64,000 nucleotides of DNA from contig JACONQ010000008.1 of assembly GCA_014281115.1 (NCBI GenBank), positions 2,356,001 through 2,420,000 on the forward strand, in the 5' to 3' direction. Below, in pieces: positions 1 through 10,746 of the stretch. Source of the stretch: Laburnicola sp. R22_1 (Eukaryota; Ascomycota; Dothideomycetes; Pleosporales; Didymosphaeriaceae). Each line of letters begins with the position of its first letter. Position 1 is the stretch's first letter. Under the pieces are notes generated by a model that had not been told where the DNA came from, ran no database searches, and worked only from the letters and a program-made list of their open reading frames with translations. Made by a program: the position numbers and the translations under genes.

Positions 1-95
1 CAGGGACAAGGGTGATGGTAGATCTGGAGGGTCTCGTCGTAGAAGCAGTCTTCGATCTCGATCTCGTCGTAGAGATTCAGCTCCTCGTCCGCCAT
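1..95 (-). CDS. DPH3: Diphthamide biosynthesis protein 3 / Kti11, 5' end only
   Basis: Reading from the ATG at 95-93 on the minus strand gives 31 codons plus two bases before the window edge. The peptide opens MADEELNLYDEIEIEDCFYD and continues to a CPC just before the edge. The YDEIEIED stretch followed by a Cys-Pro-Cys is the signature of the CSL zinc-finger family (yeast Kti11/Dph3). Family members are about 80 residues and bind one metal through four Cys; only the first Cys pair is inside the window. The family donates electrons to the radical enzyme Dph1-Dph2 in diphthamide synthesis on EF2 and also serves Elongator-dependent tRNA modification. It is divergent from SEC6, with 201 bp between the two start codons. 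No intron is seen in the visible part. Identity is secure despite truncation. Confidence 0.88.
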   Translation of the reverse strand, partial: MADEELNLYDEIEIEDCFYDETLQIYHHPCP

Positions 96-296
96 CGTGC
101 TTGACCGTGAAGGTGGTGCAGAGTGAGAGTGCGTGCTGGTGGCGGCCTGCGGGGAACAAAAAGCGGCAGGCACCTCCGCCGCCAAGGCGCGCCTTCCGCG
201 CACAGGCGACGGCAGCATTCACCCCTCGCCCTCGACCCAACCAACACGCCGCCCGATTATGGGCACGCTCCCCCAATCCGACCCCGCCGCAGAACC
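96..296. promoter_or_regulatory. Divergent promoter between DPH3 and SEC6
   Basis: Only 201 bp separate the two start codons, so both promoters and both 5' leaders must fit here. The stretch is GC-rich and holds no clear TATA box, as expected of housekeeping genes. A GTG-led extension of the SEC6 frame runs back to 123 but has no ATG, so I treat it as leader. Confidence 0.55.
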
Positions 297-2576
297 ATGA
301 GCGATGTCGAGTCTGCCGCGGTCAAGCTCGCCGAGCTGCTCCGCCATCCCGAGGACCTCGACAAGATCCCCGCCCTCAAGGCCGAGTTCACGCGCAAGAA
401 GGCGGCCGTCGATGGCCAGCTGCGCATTGGGCTGCGCGAGCAGCTCGAGGTGACGCAGGCGGGCATGAGCAGCATCACCGAGGGCCAGCGCGCCGTCAAT
501 CTGATAAAAGAGGAGATGATGAAGATAGACAAGCTGTGTGCCGAGTCTCACAACATGATCCAGGACTTCCCGCACATCAACCTGGTCGCTCAGACGCATA
601 AGAACTTTGAGCAGGTCGAGAAGATGAAGCGCGATATCGACACCTTCCTGCAGCGCTTGGAGAACCTCGAGTACCTGCTGGGCCAGGATGACGAGGACCC
701 TGCCAACCAGCCGAATCTGCTTCAGATCCATTATGGCCTCACGCAGCTGCGCGAGGTCAGGGACGATGCCATTCGTCAGATCAAAAGCTCCGAAGAAGCC
801 TCGACCGAGCTCATGGACAATCTGGCGCTCGAATCGGGTGTGACGGTGCAGGACCTCTTTGCGCGTCTGGACGACGTAATCGAGTGGTTCGACAAGCACG
901 TTGGCGAGGCCTGCATCAATCTCATTGAGCTGGTGCAAACCGGCAATGACGGCATGGTGGTCAGACTGGCACTGATCATCGAAGAGGAGGAGAAGTCGGA
1001 TAAGAAGGCCAAAGCCCTGCAAGACGCCCAGCGGGAGTACAAGGACTTAGCCTCGCGCTTCAAGTCGATTGCCTCCGGATCGACCGAATTACGTGGATAC
1101 AAGGACAAGTTTACAAAATCAATCGAGTTCGTGTGTAAAGCGAACTTCGAGGAGGCGAATGAGAAGTTCATGGACGACCCGGACAAGATTGACAAAGCGT
1201 TCAAATGGTACTTCAATAATCTCAATGTTGTCAAGCAGGGCATGGTGCCGCTCATGCCTAGAAAGTGGAAGATATTCAAGACCTACGCAAACATCTATCA
1301 CAAAAACATGCACGACTGGCTACTGGGAATCGCCGACGATGAGGGGCTAGGTCCACAGTATCTACTTGCCATCGTCAACTGGGTCGACAAGTATTACAGC
1401 AAGATGCAGAAGCTGGGCTTTGCCGATGACGACCTGCAACCACATGTCGCCGACAACCGCGTGCCTGAGTTGGTACGAAACTACCGCCAGATCATCATTG
1501 ACCGCGTTGAAGAATGGATGAATAACATTGCCAATACCGAGAAGAACCAGTTTGCGGAACGCGACCAGAGCGATATCAGCCAGAACGCAGACGGCTACCT
1601 TCAGACGAAGACATTGGGAGATATGTGGTCTATGTTGGGCCAAAATCTGGCCGTCGCCCAGAACAGCGACAGAACCGATGTCGCAGAAGGCGTCATTGAG
1701 TCCATGTTCCGAGCCCTGTCCTCTCGGCAGCGCATGTGGCAGTCGTTGGTGGCAGCTGAGAAGGCGAAGTATGCGGTTCCAAATTCTTCTACTGAAGGCT
1801 CCAGCGAATTCCAAGAGTGGCTGATAGCGATCGCGAACGACCAAATCATATGTATCGACGAATCAGATGAAGCCCAGACCTCCTTCCTCGGTAATTTCGA
1901 GCGCGAAATCACACCTCTCGTCTCCGCAGCCTATGCTCCAACCATGAACGAGCAGATTGAAAATCTCAGAAACAATTACGTCGACGTCGCTACCGAATTC
2001 ATCCAGGCGTGGTGTCAGATGATCTTCTACGTCGACTTCCGCGACACCCTGAAGAACCTTTTCACGTCGGACTGGTACAGTTCCAGAGATATGGAGCAGA
2101 TGGTGATGACCTTTGCTGATTACATGAGTGATTACGAGACGGCGGTCCATCGCGCCGTGTTCGAACTGCTCGTCATGTCGCTTGCAGATCAACTTTTAGT
2201 CCACTATCTTTCAGCAGTCCGCAACAAAGGGGCGAGGTTCAAGCGTGCTGACCCATTCACCGAGAAGATCAAAGACGACTGTCTTTGCGCTTTCGATTTC
2301 TTTAGCCGGTATGAATGCGGGCCTGAGGTCAAGGAGAAGTGGCGCGTCATCCAGATGTTTGTCAGTCTGGTCTCCGAAGATAAGGCAAACATCCCGGCTG
2401 TCTATGAGCAGTTCAAGTACAGCTATCCGGACTTGCACATTGGCTGGGTTGAGGCAGTGCTACGAGCCAGAGACGACTTTGAGCGCAGCATGCTGAATGC
2501 CGTCAAAGCGAAGGCGGCGGAGATGACCGTTGATCCAGCACAGCAGTACGAAACGGTCATGGCTCGAATCAAATAA
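297..2576 (+). CDS. SEC6: Exocyst complex component Sec6
   Basis: Single-exon gene of 759 residues, starting at the first in-frame ATG (MSDVESAAVKLAELL). Sec6 is a core subunit of the octameric exocyst, which tethers secretory vesicles to the plasma membrane at sites of polarised growth such as hyphal tips. The protein has a helical N-terminal region with coiled-coil character (about residues 20-150) and a long all-helical body, with typical fungal Sec6 stretches such as YFNNLNVVKQGMVPLMP near residue 305 and RYECGPEVKEKW near 670. Length fits the family (yeast about 805). The frame is open up to codon 59 upstream, but without ATG. No introns are needed. Confidence 0.93.
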   Translation: MSDVESAAVKLAELLRHPEDLDKIPALKAEFTRKKAAVDGQLRIGLREQLEVTQAGMSSITEGQRAVNLIKEEMMKIDKLCAESHNMIQDFPHINLVAQTHKNFEQVEKMKRDIDTFLQRLENLEYLLGQDDEDPANQPNLLQIHYGLTQLREVRDDAIRQIKSSEEASTELMDNLALESGVTVQDLFARLDDVIEWFDKHVGEACINLIELVQTGNDGMVVRLALIIEEEEKSDKKAKALQDAQREYKDLASRFKSIASGSTELRGYKDKFTKSIEFVCKANFEEANEKFMDDPDKIDKAFKWYFNNLNVVKQGMVPLMPRKWKIFKTYANIYHKNMHDWLLGIADDEGLGPQYLLAIVNWVDKYYSKMQKLGFADDDLQPHVADNRVPELVRNYRQIIIDRVEEWMNNIANTEKNQFAERDQSDISQNADGYLQTKTLGDMWSMLGQNLAVAQNSDRTDVAEGVIESMFRALSSRQRMWQSLVAAEKAKYAVPNSSTEGSSEFQEWLIAIANDQIICIDESDEAQTSFLGNFEREITPLVSAAYAPTMNEQIENLRNNYVDVATEFIQAWCQMIFYVDFRDTLKNLFTSDWYSSRDMEQMVMTFADYMSDYETAVHRAVFELLVMSLADQLLVHYLSAVRNKGARFKRADPFTEKIKDDCLCAFDFFSRYECGPEVKEKWRVIQMFVSLVSEDKANIPAVYEQFKYSYPDLHIGWVEAVLRARDDFERSMLNAVKAKAAEMTVDPAQQYETVMARIK

Positions 2577-3963
2577 GGCGCCTTTCTACAAGATAGTTTG
2601 TGTTTACAGTCTCCGTTATCATTTTGAGCTCGGCGTTGGGAGAGGCGTTGCTATCATGGTAGTTGGGGAGCACGTTTGAGAAGAATTTACTGGCAAGTTC
2701 TCCTCGCACGTTCCAGTCGGGCTTTAAGTAACCCGAAAGATGTTTTAGATATTGATACATATATACACCGATACCCCTCATCGCTGCTTGTCATTTCCAT
2801 CGGGATGGAGTTGTGGCAAGGCGTCAGGTTTCCACGACGCCATGTTTCATGGACTGGATCAGAATGCGGACTGTTTCAGTCGCGGCCGTGAACAGATTCC
2901 TGTTCCTGTCCTATGTTTAGGTACTGAGCTGCGCCTGATCTTCACGATTCATCACATTGATGACATCTACACACAAGTCTACGCACAAGTCAAATGTACA
3001 CCTGGTCTGGAAACTCGCCACCTCTGAGGAGGAGGCACGGTCTTCAAATTTTGCAATCTCGCAACAACGCGTTCACCGCTCATGCATGATGTGTGCGGCG
3101 TCCATGCTCCTCAATTCCCCCGTCTTATCATTTCCATTTAAAATTTATTCTCATTGTCGGCGAGATATTCCATGTCCAAATTTCTCCATGTGTTTCGAAA
3201 CATCATGGGAGGTGGGTCGGTCACGTGGGGGTTGGCTCGAACACGGCTTAGGCTCAAGGGAGTTAAGGAGAGCTAAGGAGAGCATCCCTGGACGATGCGT
3301 GCTCGTTGGTGGGTCAGTGCAGGTCTGCCGTGTACAGTAATCTCGACGCGCGCATGGGTATCTGGACTTCTGGAGTCACTAAAGGTTGGTGTTGAGAGTT
3401 TGGTTGGGGAAAGATGGGCGAGGCTGTTTGCATAAGCGGCTACATAGCTTTCACAGCGGCAACGGCGAGGCTGGCCCGCCAATAACGACGCCAATGCGGT
3501 GCAATAAGCATCTCGCAGATCGCTCATTAGCGATAATTTCCGCTATCGCTCGGTGCTTGATTCGTTATCGGAAGGAGGTTTGATTTGGCCCGTGTGCCCA
3601 GTGGAGACGGGGAGGGAGCTTGTGTGGGCTGTTGTGTCCAGACCGGGCTGTAAATGAGTGAATGCTTGCGCGTTCAAGTGTACCAATGTGGGATGGACAT
3701 GGGTAGGTAGGGGAGGGACGACAGTGCGGCGCGCCGCTCATCTGCGTGATGAATATAAGGTCGACGGCGGCGCGTACACTGTGTCCTTTACTTTTCCCCC
3801 TCATCCTACGATCCAAGTTCGATAATTCCACAGTGTTCTTTACTGTAGCCACTCTTTTGAGAAAACGTCCAACACACTCACACTCTTTTATACCTCGCTA
3901 TCTTTTTACATACCACATTTTTTAATCTTCCCCCATAAAGACTCTTCGATTCCATCAGTCAAA
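2577..3963. other. Intergenic: SEC6 3' region and promoter of the small wall-protein gene
   Basis: Short ORFs here look random. The last 130 bases before the ATG at 3964 are strongly pyrimidine-rich on the plus strand (runs of ctttt and cactc), a common feature of highly expressed fungal promoters. A possible TATA-like aatataagg lies near 3750. Confidence 0.4.
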
Positions 3964-4429
3964 ATGCAGTTCTTCGCTATCGCCGCTGCTTTCATCGCCG
4001 CTGTCGCTGCCTACGGTATGTTATACCATCGTTTATGAGATCGTTGCAACAGCCCACTAACACCATCCAGACACTGGCGCCGCAGACACCTGCACCGTCG
4101 TCACCGTCACCGAGACAGTCACTCTCCCCTACGGCATGCACACCCCCTCCGCACCCCCATCTGCGGCCCCAACTCTGCCCCCCTACCCCACCGGCGAAGC
4201 TCCTTACCCATCTGTCCCCGCCCCGTCTGGTACCGGTGTCCCTAGCGTCCCGTCCTACCCTGCTGAAGTCCCATCTGTCCCTGGTACTGCGCCTGCTGGA
4301 ACTGCGCCTCTTCCCTCGGGCACGGGTGGTTACACCGTGCCGCCGCCGTCCTTTACTGGTGCGGCTTCGCATGTTCAGGTTGGCGGGCTTGTCGCGGGTG
4401 TTGGTGCATTCGCGGCGATGTTTTTGTAG
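3964..4429 (+). CDS. Small secreted, probably GPI-anchored cell-wall protein
   Basis: Two exons, 3964-4015 and 4071-4429, joined over a 55-nt intron (GTATGT donor, CTAAC branch site at 4057, CAG acceptor), give 136 residues. The N-terminus MQFFAIAAAFIAAVAAY is a signal peptide. Next comes a single-Cys segment with TVVTVTETVT, then a Pro/Ser/Thr-rich body of PSVP/PYP-type repeats suited to O-mannosylation. The C-terminus is hydrophobic (GGLVAGVGAFAAMFL) and preceded by small residues, as in a GPI-attachment signal. Composition fits short fungal wall or adhesin-like proteins; no catalytic domain is visible. GPI attachment is inferred from the C-terminus only. Confidence 0.75.
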
Positions 4430-4815
4430 GGTGATTGTGAAGTTGTGAGTTTGGAGCGGTTTGGATTCGGAGATTTTGGGGAGGGGTTGTTGGTTGGTTG
4501 GCAGTGGTAATGAGAGGTCTGGATGCGTATACCCTTTGCGCCGCATCTGGAGTTTCTTGTATAAATTTTAAGCCTGTTTTGCTCTTTTGAGTGGTGAGCT
4601 TTGATGCTTTGTTTGGCTTGTGTGAGGGCAACGTTGTTTGGATACTGAGGTTTCGACGTCGAGAAGTGGCCGCATCGTATCGTATCCTACCAAGGTCGTA
4701 CTGTGTGGTTGATATTCCCGAACGACCTGCCTCTTTGATAGTATGCATGCATGCGTGCTAATGCGACTGAAAAAGCCCAACTCGCTCCCCTGCGGTATTT
4801 GGCCAGGATGTCCGT
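4430..4815. other. Intergenic, convergent 3' regions
   Basis: Lies between the plus-strand wall-protein gene and the minus-strand gene ending at 4816. Short ORFs on the minus strand have poor codon character. I see nothing else. Confidence 0.35.
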
Positions 4816-5667
4816 TCAATTCCCGGCTGTTGATTGAGTTTGCAAAGACGGCAGGCTATGGGCGTTCTGCGTAACGTACAATATTAGTCCAGTGCTATCG
4901 TCTTCGTCTTCGGAGGTGCTACCGTCTTCGTGTCCGGATCCGCTCTCATCGCCCTCGGATGTGCTCTCACCTTCGTCTCCAGATGTGCTACCGTCTTCAT
5001 CCTCCAACTCTTCGACTTCTGCGTTCCTCCGACTAACATACACCCAATTCTCACCCTGCACCCTCCATCTCGTCGCAAAAAATGACCTGTTCGCCCCCTC
5101 CGGCCCAGCCGCCTCCCCCACCAACGGCAAATACCACTCTCCCCACCTCTCATCCCACCTCCAATCCTCCCAGCACCCCAAAAAAGCCAAGCTCTCCTCT
5201 GCAGACACCTGACTCTGCTGCACCCTAATCCACTCATCCAAAGCGCCATCCAACTCCCACAGATCGAGGTAAACGCAGTCCTCCGGCCCCGCATATTCAT
5301 AATACCATTCACACCAATCATCATCCCATCTCCACTTCTGAGTCGAAAACTCAATCTGCGGCGTTGTCGCCACTTGAGGGAACCACAACCCGTCGACGCC
5401 CCGTCCGAGGTTGGCAATAGCGTTGTCGAGTTGGGTTATGTTGATGGCCATTGTGGGCAAAGGTTGGATCGCGTCTTGGGTGCGCCATTGTCCGCGGCGT
5501 CTCAGCTTTTGCTCGTAGTCGTCGAGTATGCCTTGTTGAACGTCGAGGTCGTATGCTTTGTTTGGCGCGGTGCTTGCTTGGCTTTCTCGGTAGGCGCGAA
5601 TGCTGTTTTGTAGTTGGAGAATGGCGCCTGTGAGATGGCTCCAGCCGGCGGTGAGGGAGTCGGGCAT
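4816..5667 (-). CDS. Hypothetical Trp/Asp-rich protein with acidic repeat tail
   Basis: Single-exon ORF of 283 residues with a real ATG (MPDSLTAGWSHLTGAILQLQ). No family recognised. The first 70 residues look helical and basic (YEQKLRRRGQW). The middle carries two related Trp-rich blocks, KWRWDDDWCEWYYEY and WEDWRWDERWGEWYLP, about 60 residues apart, which looks like an internal duplication. The C-terminal third is a low-complexity acidic tract of GSTSGDEGESTSE-type repeats (about residues 218-265). No signal peptide or membrane segment is seen, so a soluble protein is likely. Codon usage supports a real gene; function unknown. Confidence 0.65.
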   Translation of the reverse strand: MPDSLTAGWSHLTGAILQLQNSIRAYRESQASTAPNKAYDLDVQQGILDDYEQKLRRRGQWRTQDAIQPLPTMAINITQLDNAIANLGRGVDGLWFPQVATTPQIEFSTQKWRWDDDWCEWYYEYAGPEDCVYLDLWELDGALDEWIRVQQSQVSAEESLAFLGCWEDWRWDERWGEWYLPLVGEAAGPEGANRSFFATRWRVQGENWVYVSRRNAEVEELEDEDGSTSGDEGESTSEGDESGSGHEDGSTSEDEDDSTGLILYVTQNAHSLPSLQTQSTAGN

Positions 5668-6417
5668 TTTTAAAAGGGCAATGATGGATGCGTATCTGCA
5701 GAGTGTGGGGGTTTTATATTTGGCAGTGTAAATCCAAGAAGAGGTGTTGCGTCGATGTGGGATGGAGTGGGATTAAGGCGGGGAGCTACGTACAGCAGCA
5801 TTGAGGATGAGTCAGCGGAGTCTGGTCTTACCCCGTCTGTCGTCACCACTTCTTCATTCTCATTCTCATACACGGCTTTACGTATACCCGACATGTCACC
5901 AGAACAGCATAGAGAAATGCTTATCGCGATGCGTGTGTTTGATAAGGTTGACGTTGGCTCTCGTCCGTTCATATCCCTCTCCATCAGGACGGAATTAAAA
6001 GTCTAGAGACTCATTCTGGACCGATTGGGCCTAAGGATATATCACACAAATTCCAAGCTTCGACATGGGGCTAAACGCCAACGCGATGCAAGAGCATATA
6101 AAGACAGGTCAATTGCACAAGTGGGCCACTAGAAGGGAAAGAGTTACGTATGGAAATTTTTCGATTACACATTATGTGGTGCGGCTGCAGCGTTAAAATG
6201 GTGTGGAGCATGCAGAACAGAGTGGTATCTCGCGTCATAAAAGCACTTTTGGGTCGTTCCGTCAATCCTCGTCGATCCATCTCAACCGCTTGATCTCCGA
6301 ACAAGCCCGTCCTCCTTCAAGATCCTCCTCTCGTTCTCGATTCCTTCGTCGCTGGTGATAGGTGCGTGAGGTCGTTGGTGCATCCTCATTCGATTGGTCT
6401 GATTTTCCGCGAAGTGC
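5668..6417. other. Intergenic
   Basis: Includes the promoter of the 283-aa gene (minus strand) and the 3' side of the 81-aa gene. ORFs of 83-104 codons on both strands overlap each other and show no convincing protein character. Confidence 0.35.
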
Positions 6418-6663
6418 TCAAGGGAGTCTGGTGTTTCCCTGGCCGGATCCAGCGCCATAGTAGCTCGTGTAGGCGGCGTTTACGCTGTGGTGGTGCTCAA
6501 CAGCGACGTGCTTGAGGTCTTTCCAGAGCTTCTTCATCGAGAGGTGGGTGCGCTCGTGGTGGACTGGTGAAGAAGGGCGGGTCTGGTCTGGCGTGTTGAC
6601 GCCGGATGAAGCCGGGGTGGTGCCTGAAGACCTGGGGTTGGAGGGGTGCAGTCCGGTGTCCAT
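6418..6663 (-). CDS. Small hypothetical basic/His-rich protein
   Basis: 81 codons from a true ATG at 6663. The N-terminal half is Pro/Ser/Thr-rich and probably disordered (SSGTTPASSGVNTPDQTRPS). The C-terminal half looks folded and amphipathic: MKKLWKDLKHVAVEHHHSV, then NAAYTSYYGAGSG. The clean contrast between a low-complexity head and a helical, aromatic tail suggests a conserved short fungal protein rather than a chance ORF. No signal peptide or membrane segment. Function unknown. Confidence 0.5.
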   Translation of the reverse strand: MDTGLHPSNPRSSGTTPASSGVNTPDQTRPSSPVHHERTHLSMKKLWKDLKHVAVEHHHSVNAAYTSYYGAGSGQGNTRLP

Positions 6664-7361
6664 TTGTGATTTGGTGGTGCTGGTGAGAGCGAGTATAGAG
6701 TGCTTGTAGCCAAGTGTGGCGGTGTTCTGTGTTTGGTGGTTTCGATGCTTTGTTGAGCTGATGGTGGCATTGAGAACGGAGACTCTGATGGTTTTATACG
6801 CAATCTGGGAGGCAGAGTTTTCTTGACGCCGCTGGAATCTTCTCCCGACGCCGTCATCGAAACGTACAACGAGTCTCTGCTGAGGCTCGTGGTCGCATCA
6901 ATTGATCGTGACATTCGCGTGGCGTGCATACAAGCGGCTCGGCCAATCAGCGGAAAGCCGACAGAAGCCGCATCCCGTATCAAATTCTTACCTCAGCCAC
7001 TCGCCGTTCTTTTCAAACGTACGAGAAGACCGTCCGCCCTATGGGAGTTCACGTCTACATGCTCGGCATAAGGTACTGTATCGGAGTTCGTCGATATCCT
7101 GATCTTCGATCTCCGAACGGAACCTGTTGGCCGACGGGAAATTGTGTTGCTGTGGAGCCAATAGAAAAACTCTGAGCGGACTCACGTCTTAGAACAAGAA
7201 AATGGCAATCTTGACACATAATAATCCTTTAACGGCAATGTCTTTTGTTAGAGTGTGCGCGATCGAGTGGATGGAGCGATGTTTGGAAAATGTAACGTGA
7301 GGATGAGAGATCGCTCGGCTCAATTATGTCTGCTGATGGTGGCATGTGAAGATGAAAGGGT
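6664..7361. other. Intergenic
   Basis: Upstream of the 81-aa gene and downstream of the Hsp70-like gene, both on the minus strand. No coding signal seen. Confidence 0.35.
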
Positions 7362-9446
7362 TTACAGCTCGTCGTGCCCTACAGGTTCTTGCAGTAGAGC
7401 CACTTCACCGCCTGTTATGGGTATCTCGTGTGCCTCGAGGTATGTGTACCCAGGTCCGTTTCCTAGCGTGACGGATGCGGATTTCCCACTTTCAACATGA
7501 ATCGCTTCTACGTGAAGGTTGCTTTTTTTGAACATTTCCTCTACCGACACGTCCACCCTGATCTACACGCATTCAGTCAGGCCCAGTCGGATAGAGAATC
7601 GAAGCCAGAGCAAGATGGTTGCGAACTCACCTGTACTGTGCCGCGCGGTGCCGCTGGAAGCTCGTCGAGGCGCAGGACATGCACAATGCCCCCCTCAAAT
7701 TGCTCCCCTTCGTCAGGTGGATGCTGCTCGTGTATTCTGACGATGACCTCTTTTTGGTCGTCAACTACGGTTGTGAACAATTTTGTTTTCTTGGTAGGCA
7801 CAATAGTTGCCCTTTTCACGATGGGTATGATTTCTTTGTCAGCCGTCATCACGCCTATATGACATAGTCAGCCTCACTTCCCTCCGTGTTGGAGATGTGC
7901 ATACCGATGGCAGAAGGAGTTATATCAACTGTTGGCATGAAGTTACCCGAGTCCGTGAGATGATGGCCTTGGATAGCTGCACCAATTGCAACCGCTTCTG
8001 CTGGGTCAATGGTATAATTAAAGAGAGGCGCTCTTTTCAGCATCTTCTCCTGAGCGGCACGTATGAAAGGAATGCGGCTGGAGCCTCCCACAAGGACATA
8101 ATCAAAGTCGTCCTTATCGTTAAGGAAGGCTCCATCAAGCGCGTGCACGATGAGGGGAGCTGGATCAAACTTCTCCTTAACCCTCTCTTCCTACGATGGG
8201 TAAGCTAAGTGTGCAAAGAAGTGCACGTTCTCAACTTACCATGCTAGCACTTGCGAGTGTGCCTTCTAAACCTGGAAGATGTATTTCGACTTCGTCTGAC
8301 ACTTGATTCAATAGGTCCAATTTTATTCTTTCGAATTCTTGCTCGTATTTAGACATATCCTCAGCATTCTGGTGGAGTCAGTGATTCCTTCTCTGCTGAG
8401 CTATGTGAAGATACTTGCCTGGAATAATTGAAAGAACTCGTCTTCATCAATGTGCTGTAAAAGAAGGTCAATCACCGTCATTGTGAAAGACATGCCTGCG
8501 GAGCTACGCGAATGCGCATGGCCCATGGTTTCAAATACGCCGTCTTCCATTTGCAAGACCGTGACGTCTGACTGAGGTCAGTATATCAATGGCCACCAAA
8601 AGAGCGGCAGTGGAAATTTACCATGATTCTGACCTCCAATATCGTGAACCAAGATATTTCGTTCATTGGGTCCATGACTAGGTGGTAAATCCAAACCGTA
8701 GGCCAGGGCAGCTGCAACCGGTTCCGTGATAACTCGGAGTATATCTAGTCCGGCAAGTTTTCCAGCCTCTTCCAATGCCTCCTATCCTGCTGTAAACATC
8801 CACCCTAGATCGAAAGTGAAGAAGAACAGTGAAAAATACCTTTTGCTCATGATGAAAGTGTGCAGGCACCGCCACAACCGCATTTTTCACTTTCTGGGCC
8901 AGGGCTTTCTCGGCGAATTCCTTCACTCCTTGCAGCAACACCGACATAGCTTTCTCAGGACTCAACGTCGCAATTTCCCCAGCGCGGATACTTGGCTTTC
9001 CACTATCGTCGAACACTTTGATGCGGAGATGCTCAAGTTCACGCTCGACCTCTTTATAAGTGCAGCCGAGAAGCGATTTGAAACCTGACAAGACATTCTC
9101 CGGGTGCTCTTTCATGTGGTCTCTCGCGGCTCTGCCAAACAATGGGCCGCCCTTCGCTCTTAAGGCGACAAAACTAGGAATGTTCCGCTCGCCGTCTGCA
9201 TCAGTCAAGATGCGAATCTTCCCGTCTATTTTGCTGTTATGCGTAAGCAACACCAAGGCTCTTGTTAGATATGGGCTATGCATACACAGCGACACGTGTG
9301 TAAGAATCGCCTACGTCGATGCCGATTACAGGGGCGCGGGGCTCCCAGTCAGCATCTAGGTCTGTCGCAAACGATATGGAAAATACAGAGACTAGTAGCA
9401 CAAATAGGACGTGGAGTCCATGAAGGCTGTCACCTTTTCGAGCCAT
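7362..9446 (-). CDS. Divergent ER-lumenal Hsp70 paralogue without lid, ending in HDEL
   Basis: Eight exons: 9446-9286, 9233-8840, 8781-8622, 8567-8419, 8368-8240, 8190-7905, 7854-7631, 7562-7362. They join in frame to 567 residues; introns are 49-68 nt, and the one after 8419 uses a GC-AG donor (GCAAGT). Residues 1-27 form a signal peptide and the last four are HDEL, so an ER-lumenal protein is expected. The ATPase fold is recognisable ([13 protein letters not shown] at 40-52, [13 protein letters not shown] at 202-214, [10 protein letters not shown]), followed by linker and a beta substrate-binding domain ([11 protein letters not shown], then [11 protein letters not shown]). It stops about 25 residues after the beta domain, so the helical lid of BiP (about 660 aa) is absent. 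Several ATPase residues differ: the catalytic Lys of GDAAKN is Arg91, the phosphate-loop TT is DS, and DLGGGTFD reads DIGGQNHD. Not BiP/Kar2 itself; probably a specialised paralogue. The intact frame over eight exons argues against a pseudogene. Confidence 0.88.
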
Positions 9447-10605
9447 GACTGTTCCCGCTAGACACTTTCAATACTGTGGATTGATGTGTTGCGCCCAGAA
9501 TGTAGGAGGGATGGAAGGAAACGGGGTAATCGACATATGATTTGATAGTTTGTGGCGATGTGATATCCTATCATTTACGGGATTTCAATTCTTCAATGGT
9601 TCATACCCGGCGATGCGACGTGGTCCCAGACTCGGAAAAGTACCTTGAAGTCTCCGTCTTTGCGCTTGGGGGCTAAGCCACCTCGAACGAGCCCGAAGGC
9701 GAGGACGTGACTCGTTGAAAGCGCGCGGGAACGGCGTTTAGATCGTTCTGTCCGATCAGATGCGTTAGAGCCTGGGTATCGGAGATGTCGTCATGAAGCT
9801 GGGAACCGCGGCCAAATTGAAGTTACGAACGAGTGTAAAGACACATATAACAAACACAATAAGCAGGATTCAAGTTGCAGGAGTACGGATGTGAGTGATG
9901 TTCGTCGAAAGGAAGATTCAGGTCGAAGGCGCTAAACGTGCTAGTCTAAAAGAGGCTAGCGTGTTGGTCTTGTTCTATTGGTCTTTCATCGATGCGTTAT
10001 TGCACCACAATATCTTTAGCGTGACCTCATTGCTTATAGACGTATCCTTAACAGTGCGGCTAGAATATAGGTAGGCTAGCGTTCTCAGACAGTGCACGTA
10101 AACTTTAGCTGCACGTTGCGAAGCATGTAATTCAAGAACACCTTCATCTGGGATGAAGTCACTACGTAAATCCATCCAGGTTCAGTTCTCAAGACGTGGA
10201 AGAAGATGCACCATCGGTGTTTTCCTTGCAAAAGACGCCGGGGCTTCGCACAGTTCAGCCACTGATCTGACTCTGATATGGGAGCGGAAAGTGCTACTGT
10301 GCTGTCTCAGGTAGGAAAAAAGTGTAAGTATGTCTTGCTACCCTAGGATATGCGATACGAAGACCGAATGTACGAGAATCTATGTCTTGTAGCTGTTTAA
10401 AAGATATCCTAGCCAAATAATTGTACTTCAGCCTGGGAAGGCTCGTCTTTCGATGAAATAACCAACCAATTACTATAATTTCTACACAACAGCCTTATCA
10501 CATCATGAATGGGCGTCCCAAGCCTGAAAATCATGAGAAGATGATTGTTGTTATTACTAGTTTATTTTCCGCGTGATCAGGATTGCTTGACACAATTAAG
10601 AGGAG
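9447..10605. other. Intergenic between the Hsp70-like gene and the 170-aa gene
   Basis: About 1.2 kb of divergent upstream sequence. No ORF with coding character; the 66-codon minus ORF near 10000 looks random. Confidence 0.35.
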
Positions 10606-10668
10606 CAAACTCTCTAAGACATAAAAGAAGAAACTCCCTGAGACATAAAAAGAAGAAACTATCTATGA
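10606..10668 (+). repeat. Short tandem repeat upstream of the 170-aa gene
   Basis: Units of about 24 bp built on 'agacataaaa(g)aagaaact' occur about 2.5 times in a row, some 80-140 bp before the start codon at 10747. A TATA-like ataaata follows at about 10680. Confidence 0.6.
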
Positions 10669-10746
10669 CAGAACAACACATAAATAGGGCCCACAGTACA
10701 AGAAGTACAGAAAAGCATCAGTAGCAGTACGCAGAAGAACCAAACA

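Noticed and set aside
219..1022. 267-codon ORF on the minus strand inside SEC6
   Set aside because: Shadow of a GC-biased coding region; SEC6 on the plus strand fully explains it.
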